Shown: positions 25,856 to 38,382, counted from the stretch's first letter. The stretch: 64,000 bases of DNA from Macrotrachela quadricornifera (GCA_022393335.1 JAJEKB010020787.1:21615-85614), one strand, 5' to 3'. Made by a program: numbers and translations. Notes: generated from the letters alone by a model not told the origin.

Positions 25856-26365
25856 TTATTGTTCCATGCTAACACTAACAAGCATTTCTCTTCCATGTCC
25901 AAGTCTAACAAATTGTTTAAATTGTTCATAATTTAAACTTGTATCACCCGATGAATTTACACGTTCAATAAAATTGGATATTTTTTCTTCTGTTGTTGAT
26001 CTTCCAATAATACTTATTAATCGATAAAATTCACGTAATTTAATAAGACCATTTTGATTTTGATCAAATATTTTAAATGCTCGACGAAGTTCATGTTCAG
26101 GACAACAATGTCCAGCAATCAATGGTCGTATTATATCAATATATTCTTCAAATGTTGGCATTTTATTTGCATTATGATGAAATCGTCGTATAATTGTTTT
26201 TGTATAATGATCTCGTGTTAACCATAAACTATAATTTCGTTCAATAAATGCTTCTGATTCAAAATCATCAATAAATTCAAATTCAATTTGATCTAAATGA
26301 CCATCTCGTTTATATACATGTTCTCGAATAAAAACACGTCGTTTATTATTGTTATTATCAGTCAT
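25856..26365 (-). CDS. EF-hand calcium-binding protein
   Basis: Intronless protein of 169 residues. One canonical EF-hand is clear: FDQNQNGLIKLREF has D-x-N-x-N-G-x-I-x-x-x-E ligands (residues about 99-112). A second hand near VNSSGDTSLNYEQF keeps the hydrophobic frame and shares the calmodulin/centrin C-lobe spacing, but its first ligand is Asn. The N-terminal 75 residues are Arg/Asp-rich and hold no recognisable EF-hand, so this is not calmodulin itself. It could be a ciliary or axonemal calmodulin-like protein, but I do not assign one. It is transcribed away from the TBATA-like gene, with 347 bases between the two start codons. Confidence 0.75.
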   Translation of the reverse strand: MTDNNNNKRRVFIREHVYKRDGHLDQIEFEFIDDFESEAFIERNYSLWLTRDHYTKTIIRRFHHNANKMPTFEEYIDIIRPLIAGHCCPEHELRRAFKIFDQNQNGLIKLREFYRLISIIGRSTTEEKISNFIERVNSSGDTSLNYEQFKQFVRLGHGREMLVSVSMEQ

Positions 26366-26712
26366 ATTCGAATAAAAAATGATCGTATTCTTCTTTTTTT
26401 TTTTTCTTCATCAATATATTTTTTTATATCTATCCAACTGTGAATAAAATTAAAAAATTCATGTGAATATTTACAATCTTTTTTTCTTTTTTTTTTCAGT
26501 TTATTGATTGTCTGGTAGTTAGAATACAAAAAATAATATTATATTCTTCACATTTCTTTGGTTGGCAAGAAAGAAAAAATTAATTATTTCTTTTTATAAA
26601 AAGAAAAAAAACAAAATTATTTTTTTTCTTATAGATTTATATGTTATTTTAATATTCAAATTGTATTAGAACTATTTGACTTTTACTTTGACATAGATCA
26701 TATAGTTTAACA
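26366..26712. promoter_or_regulatory. Shared divergent promoter region, EF-hand / TBATA-like
   Basis: The two start codons face away from each other across 347 bases of very AT-rich DNA with long T and A runs. No TATA box or other defined site stands out. A shared promoter is inferred only from the geometry. Confidence 0.35.
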
Positions 26713-28548
26713 ATGACGTGTGAGTATACATAAAAAGTAGAAATTAATTTTATTTATTAAATTTTTTTTTAGTTTATGGTTCTACTTTTTCAAATGAAAC
26801 ATCATGGAATACACCGCAAGTACGTCCTGCTCGTCATATAGCTTGTCCACAACGTTTGAAATATCTTCATGGTATTTAATAAGTAATTCTTTATTTTTTG
26901 TAATTTAGTCTTTTGTTTAATAGATTTTAAAGATGGATATATTCCTTATGTTGAAGATTCAGTTTATGTTAATCGATCATCATTTAGAAATGCATTACAA
27001 AAGACAAATCATTTCGGTTTATGTAAGTTACGGAAGTATATAAGAAATAGATATGAATATATACATGAAGTTATCTATTTTATCTAAATTTAGTTTAATT
27101 GAAATTGTAGTTAATATTATTAACATGAAAAGAAAATAAAGCCTTATTTATATATGAATTTCATTCATTCTGATATAAACCGTCTTAAAGGTTTTATTCA
27201 AATGTTTTCAGAGAATTGCTTTTCTCTGTTATATTAAAAAAGTGATTTTTCTATCAGAATACTACAAAAACTTGATACAATTTTGTAGCTTTTTTTCTAA
27301 TGGTTCTAGCGCACTCTTGAAAATCGATAAATTCATATCGTAACTATGGAAGGCATGCTATTTTCCCTGAAGTTTGATGTAAAACCTGTTCAAAAATCTT
27401 TCTATATATGGTTCGATTCTTCTTCATCTGCTCTTTCCAATGATGAAAACCGTAGATCTCTATCTTAACCATATCAAAAGTTAATCTAAAGCTGCGCACT
27501 GTCACTTATCTCTGAAATGAGCATAAGCACATACATTGAATATCTTTATATAGATAATACGACAGATGCTTGGCGACAAGAATTAATGGGATTAGCTCAA
27601 CAAGTTCAATCGTCTTTATTACCTATTGATGAACTACGACGATCTCGGTTATCTCATCGTCGTCCTAGAAGAAGTAGTAGTTCTATATCAACTTATCGTA
27701 TGGAAGATAATGATGAACAAAATATATCTAAACGATTATTAAATCGACGTGCAAGTGCACGTAGTCAACGTTCATATATAATAAAACCTAACATATCTAT
27801 TGATAAAGATGAACAAGAATTATCGACCAACAATGAAAATCAAGATCCTGGTATTTGGGTAATTTCATAAATAATTTATTTTTCTCTGTTTTATAATTTA
27901 ATTTTAAAGTTACTTCCAATGCTTTGTCATACTTTACAAGTTAATAATATTCATGATGCACAAGACTGGCTTATTAATGCTAATCCAACTGGTTTGTATA
28001 AGATTTAATATGCTTCTTTCTCATATATATGTTCGATATTTATATAGAAAAACGTTTAGCAATGGAACTAATCAGCCGAACAATGCAAGATATGCAAAAT
28101 AATGAAAATGAATTTATATCTGATATACCAATGTGTAATCAATCATCAATATCAGCAAATAAAAACAAGTAAAATCTAAGAAAAACATTGGTAATTTTTT
28201 TTATTATCCTATTCATTTTAATAAAGTCTGTATTGGCCATATAAATTTTGGCAATATCAACAACAATCAAAAATAAATATTGATAATAATGACACATGTG
28301 AACGAGCAACATCACCAGTTCGAATTCTTACGCCAGCTAAACGATTATTAACACCTATAGATTCTATTCGATCAATTCGAAGTTCACAAACAAGATGTTC
28401 ATCATCAAGATTATCAACACCAATGACTGCCAATAATAATCGCCCATCTCGTCCGAATTATCATATAACTACTAGTAGAAGCATTTCAGCAGATACTAAC
28501 TATAAACCTATGTCAGCAAACATACGTGGTAAAACTTCACTTATTTGA
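26713..28548 (+). CDS. TBATA: TBATA/SPATIAL-like protein
   Basis: Seven exons, all in phase: 26713-26719, 26773-26871, 26924-27022, 27554-27858, 27910-27991, 28048-28168, 28227-28548; together they encode 344 residues. The family (thymus, brain and testes associated) is linked to ciliated and spermatogenic cells in vertebrates, and its biochemical role is unsettled. Resemblance to human TBATA is spread over three blocks: YGSTFSNETSW..ARHI..P near the start, AWRQELMGLAQQV in the middle, and a helical block LLPMLCHTLQVNNIHDAQDW followed by PTEKRLAMELI. The C-terminal third is Ser/Arg/Thr-rich with TPAKRLLTP-type phosphorylation-like sites. The first exon codes only for Met-Thr and a split codon, so an alternative upstream start is possible. 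Intron 3 is long (531 bases) and holds a dispersed repeat. The gene converges on SEH1. Confidence 0.7.
27380..27470 (-). repeat. Dispersed repeat in TBATA-like intron 3
   Basis: The segment TTCATCTGCTCTTTCCAATG and its flanks match, on the opposite strand, the repeat at 31062-31110 and, more weakly, bases 103-150. It lies in the 531-base intron, which is ten times longer than the other introns of this gene, so it probably belongs to an inserted element. Confidence 0.5.
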
Positions 28549-28794
28549 AATAAATAGACCACATATTTACTATTCTATTCAAACGTAGGCAGAAATACAT
28601 TATATAATAATACATTTTTGAAAATAAAAACAAAATTACTTAAATTTATTTATAAATATTCAATCTTATGTTTTTTTTTTTTATTTTTGAATTACATATA
28701 CAAAAGAATAATATTTTAATACAATACTAATCTGACTTATAATCGATTAGATATGTATTTTTTTTATGTTGATTCCTAAAATGAATACATATGT

Positions 28795-30547
28795 TCAATA
28801 TGAATTTATTCTTTTTATTTTTCCTACATCATTTACCGGTTCTATTGATTGACTTGCATCAGCTTTGATTTTTTCAAGAATTTCTGATTGAATACTTATA
28901 TTATTTTCACATTTCCATGGACCATTAATTGTACCTAAAATAAAACTAATAAAAATTCAAGTTTTTTTTATAATTGAACCTTTCCACATTCGAATTCTTC
29001 CATCATCACCACAACTATAAAGTACTGAACCAAATACATTCCAACAAACTTTCCATACCTATATAAACAAAAAAAATAAATTAATTTTTATATAAATTAA
29101 ATTAATTTATATCTTTACTGTTGAACCATGATCATCTAATGTAATTATTCTTGTTACATCATATGTTTGTGCTTTATTTTCACTGTTATTATTTAATTCT
29201 CCTCTATATGAAAATGAAAAATAATTTTTTAAAATTGAATAAAAATTTTTCGGATCTTTTTTACTTTGCTGGTTTTATTGTAAATAAATCAATATTATTT
29301 GAAGCTACAGCAATCAAATGATACGATTGACCATAATTTGGTGCAAATTGTATATCTTTTATTGCATTTTGTAATAGCATATTTACACTAGCTAAATCAA
29401 CTTTAACTGCTTTTCTTTAAACAAAAAAATAAAAGATAAATTTAAATTTATAAATAAATTTTTAATTTAAATTTAACCTATCAGGTGCATATTCCCATAA
29501 TTGAAATTTAGCACCCGTACCTGTATTACAATCATCACTTCCCACAGCAATTAATGGAGCTAAATGATGTCTAAATTAATTTTAATAATAAGTTTGTTTT
29601 GAAAAAAAAAAGATAACTTTTTACCTTGCTGTACTCCATGAAATACAACTTAAATTTGACATTTTTGTTTGTATTTCTTCTTTATTAACTACATTTGGAC
29701 CTTGAAAATCATAAATACGTATTCGACCATCAAAAAACGCAGTTCCCTAAAAACAGATATAATATTACACTATAAAATTACAAATATATAATTAAAACTA
29801 ACGAGTACAAGACCAAGATGTTTTGGAGCAAATTGTATAGCTACTGTATTATAAGCTGATGAATGTGTACTAATATCTGAACCTGATGTTCGTGGTTCAG
29901 CAGAACCAAATAGAAATGATTCATAAAATTGTTCTAATATAAAAATATGAAAGAAAATACTAAAAAAGGTTTCTAATGAATATATACCTTTGTGTACCCA
30001 TTTAGTAGCATAATTAGTTGTATCATTAGGACCTGCCGGAGTCTATATTAGTAAAAAAAAACAATTTTATTAAATGAAACTAAATTGAAAAACAAAAAAA
30101 TATTTTACTTCATTCCAAACATTAACAAAACGATCATAGGCTACAGTTGCAAGAATACCGCCAAATTCTGGATGAGCCCATGTTACTCTAAATCTTGAAA
30201 AATTCAATATCATGAGAAATATTAATTAAAAATTTACCGTATCATAGGTCCTGGTTGTAAAGGAAGCTTTAAAAAAATAAATTAATTAAAATTAAAAATA
30301 AATTTCTATTGAAAGATTTATACCGCGAAAGAACCGGATAATCGCCATGTATCATCATCATGTAGATCATATATCTAATATAATTGATAACTAAAAAATT
30401 TCTTTATATAAAAAACAAAAACGAACTAACTCGAACATATCCATCACTTGAACAATTAGCCATACGTGTGCCATAGAAATTAAAGGCTGTATCATGTATA
30501 AAATCTTTATGCATAACATGCAAAATTTTTAAATCATCGTTGCTCAT
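28795..30547 (-). CDS. SEH1L: Nucleoporin SEH1 (WD40 protein)
   Basis: WD40 beta-propeller of the Nup107-160 (Y) complex of the nuclear pore and of the GATOR2 complex. Twelve exons, all in phase: 30547-30431, 30374-30324, 30266-30238, 30187-30109, 30042-29988, 29933-29803, 29746-29625, 29570-29478, 29414-29265, 29203-29119, 29058-28980, 28934-28795; together they encode 376 residues. Diagnostic similarity to animal SEH1: HKDFIHDTAFNFYGTRMANC near the start, VTWAHPEFGGILATVAYDRF, VAIQFAPKHLGL, APLIAVGSDD, DIQFAPNYGQSYHLIAVAS and VWKVCWNVFGSVLYSCGDDG. Sec13, the closest alternative, lacks the APKHLGL-type insertion. The C-terminal tail is shorter than in vertebrates. Introns are 40-70 bases. 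The gene stands alone, in tandem with the lysine-rich gene upstream and 247 bases from the TBATA-like stop. Confidence 0.9.
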
Positions 30548-30730
30548 TATTGTTTTTTACTATATGAAGAGAAATTCAATATGATAGATAGAAAAAAAAC
30601 TTTATTTTTTAGAATGATGAGGATAATCAATTCATTTATTCATTGGTTAACTATATTAATCTATTAAATATTTTGTTTTATTATTTTCTTTGATAACTCG
30701 AGTCATCTATCGAATACATTTATTCGTTTA

Positions 30731-31780
30731 TTAAATTGATTTATGTTTAATTCGCCTACGAATAGTAGTTGATTGTCGAATTTCGGTATCACCATATTGT
30801 TCTTTATCTGAAATATTTGATATTTAAGATTTATGAAAGTACTTAGGACATACCAAAAGTATTGCGAGTGATACTTTAGAATCTGAGATGAGAAAAGAAT
30901 GATTTATTTTTCTATGCTATTTAATCGTATTTCAGCTAATATTATAATAATAAGTATTCGATAAGATCTGTTCCATTTGCATGCGTGTTTATTATATGAA
31001 TACTGTTGAGAATTTTTTTGAATAACTTTCGATAAAAGCAAGATAGAGAGTGGCTGTTTTCATCATTGGAAAGAACAGATGAAAATATATTGAATCATAT
31101 ATTCCAGATTTTTTTAAAATATAATTTCTGATTCTATTTTCTAACTGTTGGACAAATGATTTCTTATGAAAACACGAAAGAGAAAAATGAAATCATTTTT
31201 TTTATAGAAATTCCTAAAAGTCGATTGAGAGACATGATTTAAATATATATTTTCCAGAATAATTTAAAATAAACATGTAAGCCCTCCACGGTTACAAGAT
31301 CTTCGAGTATTGATTTATTTTATCGAAAATTTAATGTTATTATATTAGATGAAGCACAATCAAATAGGATAGAAAAATAAAGCATTCTTTTCTCTATCAG
31401 ACTATTTAGAATCACTACCTTTAGTACGCCATAAGTATATTATTCTTACATTTTTTAATTTTTTCAGCTAATTGACGTAATGCTAATAAACTTTTTTCTC
31501 TATTTCGAGGTAATTGAGATTTATTCAAATCAGATATCATTTGTTGTTGATGATCGTTTAAAGAATGAGAAATAATACGATGAGATTTTTTTTTATGTTT
31601 ATTTTTGTTCGATTGACGAGATTTTAATTTTTTTGTTTTTAGTTTTTGTTTTTTGATTTTTTTAATATTTTGATTTCTAGAATTTCTTTTGATGTTTGTA
31701 TTCTTTCGTTTAATTTTATTAACAAATTTTTGTTGAGGAGAATTATTATTAATAATAAAATCTTTCATAAGAGAAAACAT
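30731..31780 (-). CDS. Small lysine-rich basic protein, unknown
   Basis: I do not recognise this protein. Two exons, 31780-31450 and 30807-30731, join in phase and give 135 residues. Residues about 20-65 are almost entirely Lys, Asn, Arg, Gln and Ser, which suggests a nuclear or nucleolar basic region. The C-terminal half is less biased and predicted helical: HSLNDHQQQMISDLNKSQL, then EKSLLALRQLAEKIKKYKEQ across the splice site, ending RRRIKHKSI. The conserved-looking helical end and the clean splice phase argue for a real gene. The 642-base intron contains repeat sequence. It lies 184 bases upstream of SEH1 on the same strand. A ribosome-biogenesis role would be a guess. Confidence 0.55.
30808..31449. 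repeat. Long intron of the lysine-rich gene with dispersed repeat
   Basis: Bases about 31062-31110 (GTTTTCATCATTGGAAAGAA and following) match the inverted repeat copy in TBATA-like intron 3. Bases about 31365-31405 (AGGATAGAAAAATAAAGCAT, TTCTCTATCA) resemble the family A arm sequence near 3905-3945. The intron therefore looks like a composite of decayed element pieces. Confidence 0.4.
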
Positions 31781-33752
31781 AACATTAAGAAATACAAATA
31801 CATATATAAAATCTCTTTCGCGCTCTTTATTTAACCAAATCTCAAATAGTTTTAATATGCAGTAATTATAATTGTATTGATAGAAAGAATTTTTTTATTA
31901 TATGTCATTCATAATTCAAGTTATATACTTTGTAAAAACTGACTGCTAAAACGATTGAGTTACTTCGATATAATCGAATAAACCTTTCTCGTTTAGGAAA
32001 AATCTATGACATTTTACTCTTCGAAAGATTAAAAATTACCAACTTCTCGTAAAAGAAAGTTTCTAGAGAAAAAAACAGAACCCTAGAAAAATTTGAGAGA
32101 GGGGAAATTTCACACTTTTTCCCTCCATAATTGTATGCACTGTAAATATATATTATCTAAATTATTCAAATGCATCACTAATCTTGCATGATTAGGTTAA
32201 CATGTTTGACCTGGTACTTTTTAATAGTTCTTCTTAAATCATCTTTTTTTTTATTTATAATACTATTTGAGGCTTGTATCATAATTACATGGATCTTCAT
32301 ATTCATTGTGGTACAAATTAATCGATTCATCTATATTAGTTTGTGCTGATTTTATACAAAGGAGAATGTAAATGCCTATCTGAAAAATAAGAAAAAAAAT
32401 TGACTTTCCAACTTGAAAATTTTGTTTCAATAATTTGATCTAATTCAGCTGGAGTAACAAGTACATCGAGCAATATAGCAATGTATCTAATCTATTTATT
32501 TAAAAAAATGCTAATATTGGTTTATATTTCGAAGCACATACAATGATAACTACTTAGCCACATAATCACATATTAGATCAGCATCTCAGCGCATGTAAAC
32601 ATGTTTATTGTCAGAATTTTTATTCTTCATCATTTTTACAGTTTAGTCTCTAGTTGATCAAAGGTCAATATTAACAAAATGTCTTAATTTTGTAATTGTC
32701 TCAACAAAAAATATCACAACTTATCAGTAACTTTTCGTTTCACTTCAATTGTCAGAAGACATATTGAATTGAAAAGAGTCACATTATGATTAGTCTCTTA
32801 GTGTCTAGCACGTACTACTACTTACTAGTTATCAATTGACGATGATTATAGTCCATTTTCTTCTTACTACTGAATGACTGGTGATTGTTTTACTTATTCT
32901 TTACTAGTGGTACATGATCAGATATATTTAAATCACGTAACTATATATACTGAATAATTGATCTGACTACTCTAGTATGCAGTAAGTGTTATAAACGTTT
33001 GTTATTAGTAGCAGATCACTGGTAATTAAAACTGATATTTGGTATCAATGAAAGGTAAGAAACTAGATTCATTATTTACTGTTAGTGCATAGAAATTTTT
33101 AAATGAAGAATGTGTTTTCTACAACTAATAAATTTAGATCAAAGGAACGAGAAGAATTATGAGCTAAGAAAGAATATTTCAACAGGGGAAAACAAACCTT
33201 TTCTTTTTAGAGTGCCTCACTACATTGTCACAAAGTAATATACTAAATAAAGCTAGCCTTGCAACACATATTATGTTCAATGTTACTAATAAGTCTATTG
33301 TCATCAAACAGTGTTATAATGTCTTGTTTAATGAGCAGTATAATATCATTTTGCTACATACTGATTTCTTTTACTGCTTGTCTAAGACGATGAATTCTCA
33401 TTTAATTGTATTTCATGAATTATTGTTAAGAATGAATAAGTATATTTTAATGTTAAAGATTAAATAGAAAAAGAAAATTATCATTAATATTACGATATGT
33501 TATTATAGCTTGTTCACTACAGTTAACAGGTGAACATTTCATGATACATTTTCACTATAGAGAAAAATATATAGTAATAATCAGGAAAAAGTGTTGCTCC
33601 TCCAGTTTAAGGAGTTGAGTTAGAAAATTCGATAATTAACAGACTTTACAATACATCCTTCTTCCTTCTAGTCATATTTAATCTTAAAATTTTTGAATAT
33701 ATTGAACTTGATTGAAATAGCGTTAAACTTATTGAAGAAACGTCAAAATTAC
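31781..33752. other. Gene-poor AT-rich interval
   Basis: No gene, RNA gene or clear repeat was recognised. Open frames such as 33225-33467 are low-complexity and unsupported. Confidence 0.35.
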
Positions 33753-34438
33753 TTTGAGCAATCCAAAAGTAGTGGTCATTCTATCATATTTTCTCACGAA
33801 CCGCTTGAAAAAATTTTCTTTTTTCTTGAACAGATAAAGCGTGTTTTGCCCTGTCTTTCTTTACTAGTTGATCAATATTCACTTAATATAATTTATAATA
33901 AAATTTTGATAAAAACTCTTTTCTATTGCATTTGGACCATAATAGGTGTGACATAAGAAAATGGCACATTTTTGCATCTCATTTTATTATCTTTTAATAG
34001 GTTATATTAAAAAAACAAAATATACCATAAGATGTAACATGAAAAGTTCTACAATTTATAAGGAACTGCTTCTTTATAGTTGTACTATTTATTGTCAAAA
34101 TGACCAAAACTCTAAGCGATCAAATTTTGACATTACGAAAACTGAATTGCTTTTTAGTAAAAGACAAATTCATTTGTTTTAATACAACCTATTAAGTGAT
34201 AATAAAATGAAATATACAACTGTTCCATCCATTATGATCCATATACTAATAGCTAGTTTTCAACAGAAAACAGTTTTTATCGAAATTTTATTATAAATTA
34301 TATTGATTGAATAGTGATCAATTAGTATAGAAAGAAACAGCAAAACACACTCTATCTGTTCATAAAAAAAGAAATTTTTTTCAAGCGGTCTATACGAAAA
34401 TATTGACAGAATGACCACTATTTTTGGATTGCCCTAAA
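33753..34438. mobile_element. Family A foldback MITE
   Basis: The left end TTTGAGCAATCCAAAAGTAG is inverted at the right end, where the complement reads TTTAGGGCAATCCAAAAATA. The arms share GGTCATTCT, AATATTTTCGTATAGACCGC-like and CTTGAAAAAAATTTC segments in inverted order. The inner arm has a weak version of the family motif (CATGAAAAGTTCTACAAT near 34040). The right flank is TA, while the left flank is AC, so the TA duplication seen at the 44906 copy has decayed. The open frames inside are not coding. Confidence 0.7.
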
Positions 34439-34716
34439 TAATTACAATTAGCAACTATTTCAATTCCGGCTCCAGTTCGCTAAATATTAGAAAACTGGTT
34501 AGATAAATCGTGATTTGTCAGTTTTTTTCACTAATTCCTGATTAAATCATAGCATCTATGAATCTATTGAATCTCGTTCGTAGTTAGTCATTTCGAATAG
34601 AAAGCTTGAATGTATAAAGAATTAAATTAACATTGAATTGACATCCGTTTATTTATTGTTTGAAACGAATGGGAAATTTTTCGCTTTTTCTATTCAGTTT
34701 GTTTACTTTTACACTA

Positions 34717-35118
34717 ACAAGGGAGCAATCTCAAGTGCCCATTCACTTTTGATTCAGAATTTTGCGCATCTTGTAGACCCTAGTGACCTATTTTCAAAAA
34801 TGTATACTACATATACTATTTATAAAAAAGGGACTGTACCTTGATAGTTTCATATCTTGAAGAAATTTTGTCTAAAATTTCTGAAATTTTTTATAGAAGC
34901 TAGGCTAGCTGAAGCCTTTGTATTGGCAAAGTTTTAGATCAAAATTCAAAAATATAGCTTTGTTGCAAAAGTTGGATGATATAGAGAAAACTCACTAAAA
35001 ATTCTATATCTCGCCAGGAACACAAACTCTTTTTGTGGCTGACATAGCTCACTACGGTCTACAAGATGCGTAGGATCCTGAATCAAAAGCGAATGGGCAT
35101 TTGAGGATGTTCTCTTGT
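34717..35118. mobile_element. Family E foldback MITE
   Basis: The left arm from ACAAGGGAGCAATCTCAAGT and the right arm, complemented ACAAGAGAACATCCTCAAAT, are inverted copies. Both continue with GCCCATTC and then TTTTGATTCAG, and both contain GCATCTTGTAGACC. The arms extend about 80-100 bases. There is no transposase, and the target duplication is not clear. The open frame at 34638-34844 crosses the left end and is accidental. Confidence 0.65.
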
Positions 35119-36972
35119 AAGATTAAGTTTACATTTCATTGATTACGTATTTCATTTATTTTCATTTGTCTTTTTCTTTTTTTTTTAATAGTAGAATGGA
35201 AAGATAAGAAGATTATACCAAATATTTAGGCCTATTTATTTTAATATTCCATCTCCATATTAGAAAAAAGAAAAAAGATAAATATGCAAATATTAGAAAA
35301 CTAAAACTCACTCTTAATATAAAGATGATAGATAATATAATGAGAAAAGAGAAGTGTCATTTTGTCGTTCATTAGTCACTAAAAACGCCTTATAATAATT
35401 TATATATTGAGATGTTTAAAAGTCGTCTTGGTTATCTTCTCGTTTGTTTGGATGCGCAGATATTTGATAAAATGTTAAACGATCAAGTTATAAATAGTCA
35501 CAACATGAAAAAAGTAAAGAAAGAGTGAAGTGGATATTTTCAAAAATTTGAAAAAGATGTGATGTACAGTAACGGTACATCAGCGCACTCAATATTGCAT
35601 GAATATCGTGTTAATTTTTACTTGTAATTAGAAATACGCAAAAATATCGTTGCTTTCGGTGACAGAGATTTTAATTACATTTGGAGGTTTAACTTTTCTA
35701 TAAGTTCTTTTGAAGGTTATTTATTATCAGTAACGATAATAGAAATGGCTATTTCATAGATGAAATTGTGTCATGAAATAAAATATTCAAATCAAATCGA
35801 TAAAAGAAATAATCTAATTTGTCTGAAATTGAAAGAAAAAAAAAGCCTACAAACGAGCACCTATTTTTGATGAAATAAAATTCTAATAGTTTATTAAAGA
35901 TGGAAGAATCTTACAATTTACATCACAGAAAGATATACTTCATATTTCTTCAGAATCAAAGAAGATTCATGAGAAACTGTCTTCAAATTTGCAGAGTATC
36001 AGGAAATATTTTCCTCCAATCGCATTGTGTTGGATTATAGAATATCATTTTGATTCCTATATTTGCTAGGGGATTACTGAATTTGTACAAAATGAAATCA
36101 TTTTCAATAAAATATCTATCTCTTCTCAAAGTTACATTTAATATAAAATGCGTTCTTGTTTATACATTATTATTAGAAAAAAAAATCTTTATATAATTGT
36201 GATTGAGAGAGTCTTGAAATGTATATTTCTGTTTTGCTTGGTTGATTTTCATTGAAAGAAGAATTTTAATGATGTTATATAATAGCTTAAAATATATATA
36301 ATTAATTTACTACCGAAATATTTTTAAATTTGTTGTTATTATTCCATAACCTCAAATGTACTCGATTATTAAACATAATGTTTCAGTTTTTATTATGTTA
36401 AGATGATTTAATTATTTAGGATTAATTGTTGAAGATTAACAACTGAATATTTAAGTTAAATATTTTGATTGATAAGAAAAAAAGATGACGGGCTCTTTAA
36501 GAAAATATAAAAAAACATTTAAGGATAAAGTATTAAATTTTCATGAGAAAAGAATTGGATATGGTAATATTTTCTAAACTATTTGAATCAGTCAAATGCA
36601 TGTTAATTACTTGATCAAGTACTCGTAAGATTAATTCAACATTAATAATAATTTGATAGAAAAAGAAAAGAATTTGACGTCATTTCAAATGATATAAACC
36701 TTCTACAACTATATAATAAAGAGAAAAAAACTGATCATTTCAATGTGTTTTATATTATTAAGTTAAATTTTTTAATAATTTCCTTGTATTCATCTCAAAC
36801 ATATATTCTCAATATATATTACTAATATTATCTTTTCTTGTTACTAGATATTCAGGTTAAAAAGTAGATTACCTTACGGTCTACTCAAATAAAAAAAATT
36901 TTAAATTAATTACAAATCTTTATTATTATTATTTTTTTGTTTCATTTCTTATAAAATCTCTAGATATTCAAC
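35119..36972. other. Gene-poor interval upstream of the GPCR
   Basis: AT-rich DNA without a recognisable gene. No promoter element of the GPCR gene stands out. An acceptor-like TTCTTATAAAATCTCTAG lies just before 36965, so a 5'UTR intron cannot be excluded. Confidence 0.3.
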
Positions 36973-38087
36973 ATGTCTACATCAACTTTAGACGCTATTC
37001 GTCGACAATTAGGTTATTATGGTATATCAATATTGCTTATTACTGGAAATATTGGTAATATATCCATAATAGTCATGTTAGGACGTTCATTCAAACGACA
37101 TCCTAATTCATGTTCACTTTATTTACTTCTTGCATCAATTGCAAATTGGTTTGTTATTGATACAGCACTGATTTCTACACTATATGGTATAGATCATATA
37201 GAACCAACTCATTCATCGAATATTATTTGTAAATTACGATGGTATGGAGGTCATGTATTATTTATGCTTTCACGATGTTGTAGTAAGTTTGTTTGTTTGT
37301 TTTTTAATATTCTTAAATTATTTTTAAAATTTATTATTAAAGTGATTGCTGCGTGTATCGATCGATGGGCACTCTGTTCTCAAAATGTTAAAATTCGATC
37401 AATAACTCAATTAAATATAGCTAGTCGTATTATTATTTTAATTATGTTAATATCCACAATATTGCCCATTCCATTATTCATTTATTTTGGCAATAATTCC
37501 GGTCGATGTATACTTTCTCCAACTTATACAATGCCCTATACGGTCTTTGCATTTATTGCTATTGGTATTCTACCATTAGTATTAATGATTATATTCAGTT
37601 TATTAGCTCGACATAATTTACATTTAATACGATCACGTGTTATGCCAACAGATAATCCAATTCAAAATATTCGTATACATAAACGTGATCATGATTTAAT
37701 GAAAATGTTAGCTGGTGAAGTGATTATTTATTGTATAACAACAATGCCATATCCAGTAAGATTAATGTATGAATTGTTAACAGCATCTATAACACCAGAT
37801 AAAAGTGGAATGCGATTAGCAATTGAATCACTTATCTTTTTTATTATTCATCCTTTACTTTCATTTACTTATTGTTGTACTCAATTTTATGGTAAGATAT
37901 ATAATAGATAAACCTGATTATGAAAAATAAGAAGTGTTATTTTTGTCATTTTTTTTTAGTATGTGCTGTTGTTTCTGGTAAATTTCGACAAGAATTTATA
38001 CAATTATTTCGTCGAAGAATAAACCGGCAAAATACAATAAAAAGTATTGGACATACAATAGAACATCAGAGTATTTTTAACAAATAA
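36973..38087 (+). CDS. Rhodopsin-like G-protein-coupled receptor
   Basis: Three exons in phase (36973-37282, 37343-37891, 37960-38087) encode 328 residues with seven hydrophobic segments. TM1 contains ITGNIGNISIIVML with the expected Asn. TM2 runs through SLYLLLASIANWFVID, and a Cys begins TM3 (IICKLRWYGG). The end of TM3 is ACIDRW, a variant of DRY. TM5 lies near VFAFIAIGILPLVLMIIFSL and TM6 follows HDLMKMLAGEVIIYC. TM7 (FIIHPLLSFTYCCTQFY) lacks a standard NPxxY. A short basic C-terminus follows. The extracellular N-terminus is only about 15 residues, which suggests a peptide-type ligand as in the large bdelloid receptor families; the ligand is unknown. It converges on the TPMT-like gene with 295 bases between stops. 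Confidence 0.85.
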
Positions 38088-38382
38088 AAAATCTAACTTT
38101 TTGTTTTTATATTAATAAAAAAACATCTAACATTAATATAATGATTTCTTTTTCAGAAAATTTATATTAATAATTCTAATTATAGAATAAATATTATTGA
38201 CAGGCGCCAATAGCTGACATAAATCTACAATGTTTTAATAATTAGATATTTTAATTAAAAAAAATTTTATTAGAAACGGGAAGATCTCAACCATATTTAT
38301 AGTATAAATTATATTTTTTAAGTCAATAAAACTATTTTATTATATTTCTATTTAATAAAGTTATAAAATTCAATATAAATCT

